This document shows positions 15,775 through 21,959 of a DNA stretch of 26,764 nucleotides, in pieces; positions within the stretch are counted from its first letter, which is position 1; the number at the start of each line of letters is the position of its first letter. The notes under the pieces were generated by a model. It saw only the letters and a list, made by a program, of their open reading frames with translations, was not told the origin of the DNA and made no database searches. The DNA is from Methanomassiliicoccales archaeon PtaB.Bin134 (GTDB taxonomy: Archaea > Thermoplasmatota > Thermoplasmata > Methanomassiliicoccales > UBA472). The translations under genes and the position numbers were made by a program. The DNA is taken from the NCBI GenBank assembly GCA_002067045.1, contig MVPZ01000070.1, forward strand, positions 1 through 26,764, given 5' to 3'.

Positions 15775-17033
15775 ATCGAGGTATGCAAATGGAACAAGAG
15801 TTGCTGACCAAGGGATCCAGGCGGCTGGCGTGGGCCGAGGCCCACATGTCCGTCATCAATGAGATAGGGCAGAGGATGAGGGCCGAGGGGTCCCTGAAGG
15901 GGGTCAAGGTGGGCATGGCCCTGCACGTGGAGGCCAAGACCGGCATGCTGGCGGTCACCCTGGCCAACGCCGGGGCCAAGGTCCGTCTGGCCAGCTGCAA
16001 TCCCCTGTCCACCGACGACTCCGTGGCCCTGGCCTTGCGGAAGGAGAGGGGCATCGAGGTGTTCGCCCGCAAGGGGGAGAGCAACGAGGAGTACTACGAG
16101 AATCTGAACGCCGTTCTGGACATGAGGCCCGAGTTCGTGATCGACGACGGCGCGGACCTCATCACCATGCTGCACACCACCCGCCGGGAGCAGCTGGAGG
16201 AGGTCCGGGGAGGGAACGAGGAGACCACCACCGGGGTCATCCGCCTGAAGGCCATGGCCGCGCAGGGCCAGCTGAGATTCCCGGTAATGGCCGTCAACGA
16301 CGCCAAGATGAAGTTCCTGTTCGACAACCGCTATGGCACAGGGCAAAGCACCTTCGACGGCTTCATGAACGCCACCAACCTTCTGGTGGCCGGGAAGACC
16401 CTGGTCGTCGCCGGTTACGGCTGGTGCGGACGCGGGGTGGCCATGCGGGCCAAGGGCCTGGGGGCGGACGTCATCGTCACCGAGGTGGACCCCATCAGGG
16501 CCATCGAGGCCCGCCTGGACGGGTTCCAGGTAATGCCCATGGTGGATGCCGTTCGTCAGGCGGACATCGTGATCACGGTCACCGGCTGCAAGGACGTGGT
16601 CCGGGAGGAGCATTTCACGGTGATGAAGGACGGCTGCGTGCTCGGCAACTCAGGCCATTTCGACAACGAGATCTCGAAGAAGGCCCTGGAGTCCATCTCC
16701 TCGCCACCGGTGCGGGTGCGCGAGCAGGTGGAACGCTATGACCTGCGGGACGGGCGCCGCGTGTACCTGGTCTCCGAGGGCCGGCTGATGAACCTGGCCG
16801 CGGGTCAGGGGCATCCGGTGGAGATCATGGACATGAGCTTCTCCATACAGGCGCTCGCGCTCGAGCACCTGGTCAAGAACCATACGACGATGACACCCCA
16901 GGTGCACCCGGTGCCCCCGGACATGGACGAGCTGGTCGCCATGATCAAGCTGAAGACCCTGGGGCTGAGCATAGATCATCTCACCCCGGATCAGGAAAGG
17001 TACCTGCACGACTGGCAGGAGGGCACGCAATGA
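15771..17033 (+). CDS. ahcY: adenosylhomocysteinase / S-inosyl-homocysteine hydrolase
   Basis: The enzyme hydrolyses S-adenosylhomocysteine (or, in some methanogens, S-inosylhomocysteine) to homocysteine and a nucleoside, using bound NAD. It has 420 residues. Active-site blocks are LHVEAKTG (H52), DDGAD (D126, D127), NEETTTG (E150/E151) and NDAKMKFLFDN (K181, D185). The NAD-binding VVAGYGWCGRG is near residues 212-222, and GHPVEIMDMSFSIQALA lies near the C-terminus. The C-terminal Lys/Tyr tail of bacterial and eukaryotic enzymes is absent, as in the shorter archaeal type. The ATG overlaps the upstream stop (ATGA), with an alternative ATG at 15789; its 3' end overlaps the kinase gene as ATGA. 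Which substrate is used (adenosyl or inosyl) cannot be settled from sequence. Confidence 0.9.
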   Translation: MNRGMQMEQELLTKGSRRLAWAEAHMSVINEIGQRMRAEGSLKGVKVGMALHVEAKTGMLAVTLANAGAKVRLASCNPLSTDDSVALALRKERGIEVFARKGESNEEYYENLNAVLDMRPEFVIDDGADLITMLHTTRREQLEEVRGGNEETTTGVIRLKAMAAQGQLRFPVMAVNDAKMKFLFDNRYGTGQSTFDGFMNATNLLVAGKTLVVAGYGWCGRGVAMRAKGLGADVIVTEVDPIRAIEARLDGFQVMPMVDAVRQADIVITVTGCKDVVREEHFTVMKDGCVLGNSGHFDNEISKKALESISSPPVRVREQVERYDLRDGRRVYLVSEGRLMNLAAGQGHPVEIMDMSFSIQALALEHLVKNHTTMTPQVHPVPPDMDELVAMIKLKTLGLSIDHLTPDQERYLHDWQEGTQ

Positions 17034-17947
17034 AGCCCTTCCTCTGCGTGTACGGGCACACGAACATGGACCATCTGCTGGAGCTGAAGCGACTTCCGGA
17101 GCTGAACACCTCGGCGAACGTCCTCTCCAAGCGCAGCTACTTCGGGGGCACCGGGGCCAACGTGGCCACCATGTCCTCGGCGCTGGGGGTGCCCACCGCC
17201 CTGGTGTCCTACGTAGGGAGCGACCTTCCCCCGGCCTTCCGCCAGCTCATGGAGTCCAAGGGCGTGATACTGGACGAGCTGATGGAGGTGGAGGGGAGGG
17301 AGACCCCCACCGTCTGGATAGCCACCGACGAGGAGGAGGACCAGGTGGCCTATGTGTTCCAGGGGGCCATGGCCGACATGTCGTCGTACCCGCTGCAGGT
17401 GAAGGGGGCCAAGGAGGCCCTGGCGGTGCACCTCATGACCGGCTCTCCCGATTACTACCTCAAGTTGCTCTCCCAGCCCTACATGCTGAGGAAGAGGCGG
17501 GCCCTGGACCCGGCGCAGGAGATCCATCACGTCTGGGACGCGGAGCGCTTCCGCAAGGCCCTGGGGTACACGGACATGCTGTTCTGCAACCGGAACGAGC
17601 TGGCCACCGCCCTTCGCTACTCCGGAAAGGAAGGCCCGGAGGAGCTGCTAGGCAGCTTCAGAGAGATGCAGGTCATAGTCAACACCCTGGGCGGGCAGGG
17701 GGCCAGGATATACACCAAGAACGAGGTCCTGGACGTCCCGGCGGCCAAGGTGGACGTGGTGGACCCCACCGGCGCCGGGGACGCCTTCCGGGCCGGGTTC
17801 TGGGCCGGGCTGTACCGGGGCATGGGCTGGATGGACTGCGGGCTGCTGGGCTGCGCCGCGGCCTCCTTCGTGGTGGCCTCGCCCGGCTCCCTGACCTCCA
17901 TACCAGATTGGGGCATGGTGGAGTCCCGGGCCAAGGAGATCATGTGA
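17030..17947 (+). CDS. PfkB-family sugar/nucleoside kinase
   Basis: The product is a 305-residue ribokinase-fold kinase. The N-terminal substrate region has GHTNMDHLLEL and the GGTGANVA motif near residues 39-46. The C-terminal PfkB signature is DPTGAGDAFRAGF, with catalytic base Asp251 and the GAGD anion hole. The family phosphorylates sugars or nucleosides at a CH2OH group. The gene overlaps the homocysteine-forming hydrolase by 4 nt (ATGA). A nucleoside kinase, comparable to the characterised Methanocaldococcus MJ0406 enzyme, would use up the adenosine or inosine that the hydrolase releases and pull that reversible reaction forward. That role is inferred from the operon; ribose or other sugars remain possible. 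Confidence 0.85.
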   Translation: MKPFLCVYGHTNMDHLLELKRLPELNTSANVLSKRSYFGGTGANVATMSSALGVPTALVSYVGSDLPPAFRQLMESKGVILDELMEVEGRETPTVWIATDEEEDQVAYVFQGAMADMSSYPLQVKGAKEALAVHLMTGSPDYYLKLLSQPYMLRKRRALDPAQEIHHVWDAERFRKALGYTDMLFCNRNELATALRYSGKEGPEELLGSFREMQVIVNTLGGQGARIYTKNEVLDVPAAKVDVVDPTGAGDAFRAGFWAGLYRGMGWMDCGLLGCAAASFVVASPGSLTSIPDWGMVESRAKEIM

Positions 17948-17996
17948 AGAACCCCTATCTGGACAGCGCTCAACTAGAGGTTCATCTGGAGGAAAA

Positions 17997-18004
17997 TTAT
18001 AATA
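17997..18004 (+). promoter_or_regulatory. TATA-like box upstream of the 112-nt hairpin
   Basis: TTATAATA lies 50 nt after the pfkB stop codon. Initiation would be expected near 18026, at the end of the hairpin's outer 5' arm, so it is uncertain whether the complete hairpin is transcribed from here or by read-through. Confidence 0.35.
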
Positions 18005-18018
18005 AGTGAAAAAACCTG

Positions 18019-18130
18019 TAGGACGCCCAAGGTGAACGAATGGCATGGAGACCGTCCCTGCCCCCGCTCCCCGTGCCAGGCACGCGGAGGGGGCGGACGT
18101 CGCTCGCCGGTCATCGACACCCGCGTCCTA
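18019..18130 (+). other. 112-nt nested hairpin, candidate structured RNA or leader
   Basis: The arms pair in order: TAGGACGC (18019-18026) with GCGTCCTA (18123-18130), 8 perfect bp; GGTG (18031) with CACC (18118); CGA (18037) with TCG (18114); CGTCC (18053) with GGACG (18095); GCCCCC (18060) with GGGGGC (18089); and CGTGC (18072) with GCACG (18080) around a three-base CAG loop. All are nested in register, making one long rod-like hairpin in the only gene-free stretch over 200 nt. It does not match tRNA or 5S rRNA features, and no T-run follows the apical stem, so it is not an ordinary terminator. It could be a non-coding RNA, a cis-acting leader of the next gene or a palindromic element. Confidence 0.45.
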
Positions 18131-18139
18131 ATATAATAT
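18131..18139 (+). promoter_or_regulatory. TATA-like box before the small membrane protein
   Basis: ATATAATAT directly follows the hairpin's outer 3' arm. It is centred about 24 nt before ATG 18159, close to leaderless spacing, yet GGTGA is also present before that ATG. The run may act as the promoter of the membrane protein gene or as an AT-rich end of the hairpin transcript. Confidence 0.35.
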
Positions 18140-18158
18140 CATGGAAAGGTGATCAAGA

Positions 18159-18452
18159 ATGGATTGGATTGGTTTCCTGACGGTGCTCCTGCTGACCTTC
18201 AGCCTGGTCATGTTGCTGGCTGGGGCTTTCACGGCTTACTTCGGAAGCGGCAAGAGCAGGATGATAGGTGTCGTTCTGTTGGTTATTGGATTGATCGTTG
18301 GGCTGGTCTGGGGCTACCTGGGTTACGCTGACGAGCTCATCACCGTGGACCTCTCCGAGGTCGTCTGGGCCGCCTTCGTGAACATCATCGCCGCCCTGAT
18401 CGGCGCGCTGGTGGCCGTCGGCGCGTTCCTGCTGGCCATCATGAAGAGCTGA
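18159..18452 (+). CDS. small three-helix membrane protein, unknown function
   Basis: The product has 97 residues with three hydrophobic segments at about 5-27, 34-53 and 69-94. Short polar links separate them: FGSGKSR between the first two and YADELITVDLSE between the last two. It is rich in Gly, Ala, Val and Leu, suggesting close helix packing. There are no cysteines and no recognised family. ATG 18159 is preceded by GGTGATCAAGA, a good ribosome-binding sequence. It lies alone between the hairpin region and a strong terminator, so it appears to be a single-gene transcript. Confidence 0.7.
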   Translation: MDWIGFLTVLLLTFSLVMLLAGAFTAYFGSGKSRMIGVVLLVIGLIVGLVWGYLGYADELITVDLSEVVWAAFVNIIAALIGALVAVGAFLLAIMKS

Positions 18453-18474
18453 AAACCCTTCCACTAACTTTTCC

Positions 18475-18503
18475 TTGCCTCCCTGGGAGGCAAATCCTTT
18501 TTT
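18475..18503 (+). terminator. intrinsic-type terminator after the small membrane protein
   Basis: There is a perfect 8-bp stem TTGCCTCC/GGAGGCAA (18475-18482, 18486-18493) with the three-base loop CTG, followed after ATCC by six T residues (18498-18503). The T-run is at the same time the front part of the purE TATA-like box. Confidence 0.65.
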
Positions 18504-18507
18504 ATTT
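18498..18507 (+). promoter_or_regulatory. TATA-like box of purE
   Basis: TTTTTTATTT is centred 25-26 nt upstream of ATG 18528, which supports that ATG over the in-frame GTG at 18519 and predicts a leaderless purE-guaAb mRNA. Confidence 0.45.
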
Positions 18508-18527
18508 GAACTCTGTCAGTGGCCACG

Positions 18528-18995
18528 ATGGCTTCGGTTCTCATCATTCTCGGGAGCAAGAGCGACGCGGAGGTGGGCCGCAAGGCCCTGGATGTGTTCA
18601 GGCGTTTCGGCGTGGAGGCCAGCATGGTCGTGGCCTCGGCCCACCGCACCCCTGACCGGGTCAAGGCCCTGGTCGACGGCAGCGGCGCCGACGTGTTCAT
18701 CGCCATGGCCGGACTGGCCGCGGCGCTGCCCGGGGCGGTGGCCTCCTTCACCCACCGGCCGGTGATCGGCGTGCCAGTGTCCGGAAAGGTGAACCTGGAT
18801 TCCATTCTGTCAATAGTGCAGATGCCCCCGGGCGTGCCGGTGGCCTGCGTAGGCCTGGACCGCGGGGACAACGCCGCGCTGCTGGCCGTTTCCATGCTGT
18901 CCATCTCCGACCCCGGGCTGGCCAAGGAACTGGCCACCTACCGCAGGGAGATGGCCGAGAAGGTGGAGAAGGATTCCGAAGAGGTGCAGGCCTGA
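18528..18995 (+). CDS. purE: PurE, phosphoribosylaminoimidazole carboxylase catalytic subunit / N5-CAIR mutase
   Basis: PurE forms 4-carboxyaminoimidazole ribonucleotide in IMP biosynthesis. From ATG 18528 it has 155 residues, the normal class I length. Motifs are ILGSKSDAEV (phosphate binding), ASAHRTP with His39, FIAMAGLAAALPG, LDSILSIVQMPPGVPVACV and NAALLAVSML. The usual GVPTRT segment before LDSLLSIVQMP reads GVPVSGKVN here. The charged C-terminal tail (RREMAEKVEKDSEEVQ) is helical. An in-frame GTG at 18519 would add three residues; spacing to the TATA-like box favours the ATG. The TGA stop overlaps the guaAb ATG (TGATG), so the two purine genes are coupled. Confidence 0.9.
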   Translation: MASVLIILGSKSDAEVGRKALDVFRRFGVEASMVVASAHRTPDRVKALVDGSGADVFIAMAGLAAALPGAVASFTHRPVIGVPVSGKVNLDSILSIVQMPPGVPVACVGLDRGDNAALLAVSMLSISDPGLAKELATYRREMAEKVEKDSEEVQA

Positions 18996-19942
18996 TGTTC
19001 GACCCCAAGGAGTTCGTGGACGAGAAGATCGAGGAACTCAGGAACAAGATCACCGGAAGGGCGGTCATAGCCTGCTCCGGGGGAGTGGACAGCACCGTGG
19101 CCGCGGTGCTGGTGGACCGGGCCATTGGCGAGCGGCTGCTGACGGTCTATGTGGACACCGGACTGATGCGCAAGGGGGAGACCGAGTACGTGCGCCGCAT
19201 GTTCGACAAGCTCAAGGTGCACTACCGCATCGTCGACGCCAAGGACGAGTTCTTCGGCGCCCTGAAGGGGCAGATCGATCCCGAGAAGAAGCGCAAGGCC
19301 ATCGGGGAGCGCTTCATACGCGTGTTCGAGCGCGAGGCCCAGTCCTTCGGGGCCGATTTCCTGGTACAGGGGACCATCGCCCCGGACTGGATCGAGAGCG
19401 GGGACGGCGTCCGGGACACCATCAAGTCCCATCACAACGTGGGGGGGCTGCCCAAGGATATGACCCTGAAGCTGGTCGAGCCGCTCTGGGACCTCTACAA
19501 GGACGAGGTGCGGGCGGTGGCCCGGCACCTGGGCGTGGAGGTCTCCGAGCGCCAGCCGTTCCCCGGTCCGGCCCTGGCCATCCGGGTCATCGGCGAGGCT
19601 AGCCCGGAATCCGTGGGAGTGGTCCGGGAGGCCTGCGCCATCGTGGAGGAGGAGCTGGAGGCCGCGGCGGATAAGAACCAGATGGTCCGCCCCTGGCAGT
19701 ACTTCGCCGTCCTGCTCCCGGTGCAGAGCGTGGGCGTGCAGGGGGACCGCAGGGCCTACGGACGAACGGTGGCCATCCGCTCGGTGGAGTCCGTCGACGC
19801 CATGACCGCCTCGTTCTCCAAGGTGCCCTACGACGTGCTGGAGCGCATATCCCTGCGCATCACCAACGAGATGAAGGCCAACATCAACCGGGTGGTCTAC
19901 GACATAACCCACAAGCCGCCGGGAACCATCGAGTGGGAATGA
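18995..19942 (+). CDS. guaAb: GMP synthase subunit B (PP-loop ATP pyrophosphatase)
   Basis: This subunit adenylates XMP and aminates it with ammonia from the glutaminase subunit to give GMP. It has 315 residues. The PP-loop SGGVDST is at residues 28-34. GMP-synthetase blocks include VYVDTGLMRKGE, QGTIAPDWIES, KSHHNVGGLP, RQPFPGPALAIR and the C-terminal dimerisation domain ending DITHKPPGTIEWE. In archaea the glutaminase is a separate protein; its gene lies 0.8 kb downstream at 20756, separated by a HAD gene on the other strand. The gene is coupled to purE by a 1-nt overlap. The TGA stop abuts the convergent HAD stop to form TGATCA. Confidence 0.95.
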   Translation: MFDPKEFVDEKIEELRNKITGRAVIACSGGVDSTVAAVLVDRAIGERLLTVYVDTGLMRKGETEYVRRMFDKLKVHYRIVDAKDEFFGALKGQIDPEKKRKAIGERFIRVFEREAQSFGADFLVQGTIAPDWIESGDGVRDTIKSHHNVGGLPKDMTLKLVEPLWDLYKDEVRAVARHLGVEVSERQPFPGPALAIRVIGEASPESVGVVREACAIVEEELEAAADKNQMVRPWQYFAVLLPVQSVGVQGDRRAYGRTVAIRSVESVDAMTASFSKVPYDVLERISLRITNEMKANINRVVYDITHKPPGTIEWE

Positions 19943-20656
19943 TCACAGCAGCTCATCAAGCTCCTTCCAGTCGTCCACGGTGTGGTCGGGGACGATAGAA
20001 TCGTCCGGCTGGAAGTAGCCGCTCTTCTTCAGCACGGCCTTCATCCCCACGGACTTGGCACCCTTGACGTCGAACTGCAGGGAATTCCCGACGTACATGG
20101 AGGACTCCTTCTCCACGCCCAGGTTGAACAGGGCCATCTTGAAGATCCGCGGATGGGGCTTGCGCAGCCCCACGTCGCTGGAGAATATCATGTCGTCGAA
20201 GTACCTGTCCAGGCCGAAGTGCCTCATGTCCCTGAGGGGATACTCGGATGGCAGCCCCCAGGCCACATCGGAGATCAGACCGACGGAGCATCCCCGGTCC
20301 CGCACCCTCTCCAGCATCTCGATGGTGCCGGGGACCAGGGTGCGGTCCTCCTTGAGGGCCTCGTAGAACACCTCCAGGCCGTCCTGGACCAGTCCCTCGT
20401 CCACCCGGCATCCGGCCGCGCCCATCAGGTTCTCCAGCACCGTGGACAGGGGGATCTCCATCATGTCCCGGGACTTGCGGTCGCGATTGTGGCTCAGGGT
20501 GGCCAGCACCGACCTGCGGAAATCCGGCTCCTGCATTCTGCCTCCGGTGTCCTGGGACAGCTTGAACAGCCGGCTGACTATGCGCTCCTCTGGCCCGGCC
20601 CAGTCGTGGTAGTAGTCGATCAGGGTGTGTCCCAGGTCGAATATCACGGCCTTCAT
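19943..20656 (-). CDS. HAD-superfamily hydrolase with altered motif I
   Basis: From ATG 20656 the protein has 237 residues. HAD motifs are: I, IFDLGHTLID, with nucleophile Asp7; II, VGLISDV; III, the lysine in GLRKPHP; IV, YVGNSLQFDVKGA. The cap region (residues about 15-100) is helical. In phosphatases of this superfamily motif I reads DxD; here the D+2 residue is Gly9, and motif IV has GN in place of GD. It may therefore be a slower phosphatase, a different hydrolase or a non-catalytic member. It sits between the two GMP synthetase subunit genes on the opposite strand, so nucleotide dephosphorylation is possible but unproven. A TTG two codons upstream is an alternative start; a TATA-like GATTATGA lies about 29 nt upstream of the ATG. 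Confidence 0.8.
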   Translation of the reverse strand: MKAVIFDLGHTLIDYYHDWAGPEERIVSRLFKLSQDTGGRMQEPDFRRSVLATLSHNRDRKSRDMMEIPLSTVLENLMGAAGCRVDEGLVQDGLEVFYEALKEDRTLVPGTIEMLERVRDRGCSVGLISDVAWGLPSEYPLRDMRHFGLDRYFDDMIFSSDVGLRKPHPRIFKMALFNLGVEKESSMYVGNSLQFDVKGAKSVGMKAVLKKSGYFQPDDSIVPDHTVDDWKELDELL

Positions 20657-20724
20657 GTGCAACTGTATTGTTCGAGGCCAGTCATAATCATTTCCCGTGA
20701 CCCTTCAAACGGTCCGACCAATCG

Positions 20725-20732
20725 TTTTATAC
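20725..20732 (+). promoter_or_regulatory. TATA box of guaAa
   Basis: TTTTATAC is centred 27-28 nt before ATG 20756, the ideal archaeal spacing for a leaderless transcript. It also decides the start, because the frame is open far upstream of this ATG. Confidence 0.55.
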
Positions 20733-20755
20733 GGCACATCACAGATTCAGCCCCG

Positions 20756-21331
20756 ATGCGGGTCTACGTGGTGGACAACGGGGGGCAGTGGACGCACCGG
20801 GAGTGGCGCGTCCTGAAGTACCTGAAGGTGGAGACCAAGATAGTCCCCAACAGCACTCCCTTCGAGCAGCTGAAGGAGGTGGACGCCCTGGTGCTCTCCG
20901 GCGGGGCTCCCGACGTGGCCTCCGAGGCCGGGAGGATGGGGAACAACGGCGAATATCTGGACAAGGCCGACTTCCCCGTACTGGGCATCTGCGCCGGAAT
21001 GCAGTTCATGGCCACCCACTTCGGGGGGAGCACCGGGCCGGCGGTGCGGGCGGAGTTCGGACGCACCCGCCTGTACGTTGATGAGGAGGACGACCTGTTC
21101 TTGGGCGTTCCCAAGGAGTTCGACGTCTGGGAATCTCACAACGACGAGGTCAAGGAGGTCCCGGAGGGCTTCCAGGTGCTGGCGCATTCCGACACCTGCA
21201 AGGTGGAGGCCATGCGCTCCCTGTCCCGGCCTCTCTATGCGGTGCAGTTCCATCCGGAGGTGGAGAACACCGACTTCGGGATGGACATCTTCCGCAACTT
21301 CCTGAAGGCGGTGGAGGGATGGCACCGCTGA
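20756..21331 (+). CDS. guaAa: GMP synthase glutaminase subunit A
   Basis: This class I glutamine amidotransferase releases ammonia from glutamine for the GuaAb subunit. It has 191 residues, normal for archaeal GuaAa. It starts MRVYVVDNGGQWTHR, a near-invariant opening of the family. The catalytic triad is Cys79 in GICAGMQ (usually GICLGHQ), and His166 and Glu168 in QFHPEVENT. The contact segment WESHNDEV is conserved. Its partner guaAb is upstream on the same strand, but guaAa has its own promoter and the HAD gene lies between them. The end overlaps the next small gene by 13 nt. Confidence 0.95.
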   Translation: MRVYVVDNGGQWTHREWRVLKYLKVETKIVPNSTPFEQLKEVDALVLSGGAPDVASEAGRMGNNGEYLDKADFPVLGICAGMQFMATHFGGSTGPAVRAEFGRTRLYVDEEDDLFLGVPKEFDVWESHNDEVKEVPEGFQVLAHSDTCKVEAMRSLSRPLYAVQFHPEVENTDFGMDIFRNFLKAVEGWHR

Positions 21332-21546
21332 GGCCGGAGCTTCGACAGGTGCTCCTCTCAGCCCTCGAAAAGAGGCGCAGGGATGACACCATCGAGCAGG
21401 CCCTGGGCCGGGAGGCCCGCCGGGCCGGGCTGTCCTACGCGGACTATCTGGAGGTCGCGGAGGCGGTGCGGGAGCGGGCCAGGAAGGACAGGAACGAGGC
21501 CTGGGAAGCCGCCAAGGCCCTCTCAAAGGAGCAGCAGGACCAGTAG
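21319..21546 (+). CDS. small charged helical protein, unknown function
   Basis: The product has 75 residues, is almost entirely helical and is rich in Arg, Glu and Ala (for example LLSALEKRRRDDTIEQAL). No known domain, cysteine or membrane segment is seen. ATG 21319 lies inside the end of guaAa (13-nt overlap) with GGTGGAGG just before it, so it would be translated in coupling with GuaAa. The 3' end overlaps the convergent DUF131 gene by 24 nt. Its reality rests on the ribosome-binding sequence and the tight packing. Confidence 0.5.
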   Translation: MAPLRPELRQVLLSALEKRRRDDTIEQALGREARRAGLSYADYLEVAEAVRERARKDRNEAWEAAKALSKEQQDQ

Positions 21547-21906
21547 GGCCATGGCCACCAGGGCCGCGGCCATGACCAGCAGCGCGGTCCGGCGGTCGCT
21601 CCCCAGCACGATGGGTATCGGGCCGAGCAGGATCACCGCGCCCCCGGAGACCCTGCCGTGGCCGGACGTCACATCTCCCCCCGCCTCCAGGGAGGCCGCG
21701 CTCCGCCACGCATGCATGACGAGGCTGGCGAAGGCGCCGAAGGCCAGCAGCATAGCGGCCGCCGCCCAAGCCCCGGTGGCGCTTACGACCGGGATGAAAA
21801 GCAGGATGTGGAGGAAAAGCTCTCCCCTGGACAGGGCCACCGCTCCCAGCACCAGGGAGGCAGCGGCCATCAGGACCGCCGCGATCGACCATCGAGACCA
21901 GGTCAT
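21523..21906 (-). CDS. DUF131-type archaeal membrane protein
   Basis: The product has 127 residues. Hydrophobic segments lie at about 5-25, 30-48, 50-66 and 108-127. Before the last segment is GGAVILLGPIPIVLGSD, the GGxxLIGPIPIVxGSD signature of the archaeal DUF131 (TIGR00304) family of small membrane proteins, whose function is not known. The protein ends in a run of Leu and Val with almost no cytosolic tail. A TATA-like run at 21929-21940 lies about 29 nt from its ATG and can also serve the divergent DUF523-DUF1722 gene. Confidence 0.75.
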   Translation of the reverse strand: MTWSRWSIAAVLMAAASLVLGAVALSRGELFLHILLFIPVVSATGAWAAAAMLLAFGAFASLVMHAWRSAASLEAGGDVTSGHGRVSGGAVILLGPIPIVLGSDRRTALLVMAAALVAMALLVLLLL

Positions 21907-21928
21907 GCCCGTCCCATGGCCCCATACC

Positions 21929-21940
21929 CTTTTTTACTTA
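21929..21940. promoter_or_regulatory. shared T/A-rich promoter between DUF131 and DUF523-DUF1722 genes
   Basis: CTTTTTTACTTA is centred about 29 nt from the minus-strand ATG (21906) and about 25 nt from the plus-strand ATG (21960). It is the only AT-rich run in the 53-nt divergent gap, so it probably serves both directions as a TATA element. Confidence 0.35.
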
Positions 21941-21959
21941 CCCGTATGTTGTTGAGGGC

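Noticed and set aside
18053..18099. GC-rich hairpin as terminator of the ppS-ahcY-pfkB operon
   Set aside because: No T-rich run follows it, and it is nested inside a longer paired structure.
18019..18130. tRNA or 5S rRNA at the hairpin
   Set aside because: No TTCRANY-type T-loop with a 5-bp stem, no D-arm pattern, and none of the conserved 5S internal sequences; the structure is one rod, not a cloverleaf or three-way junction.
19982..20755. N-terminal extension of the GuaAa frame
   Set aside because: It is antisense to the HAD gene; the family's invariant N-terminus begins at ATG 20756 with a TATA box 27-28 nt before it.
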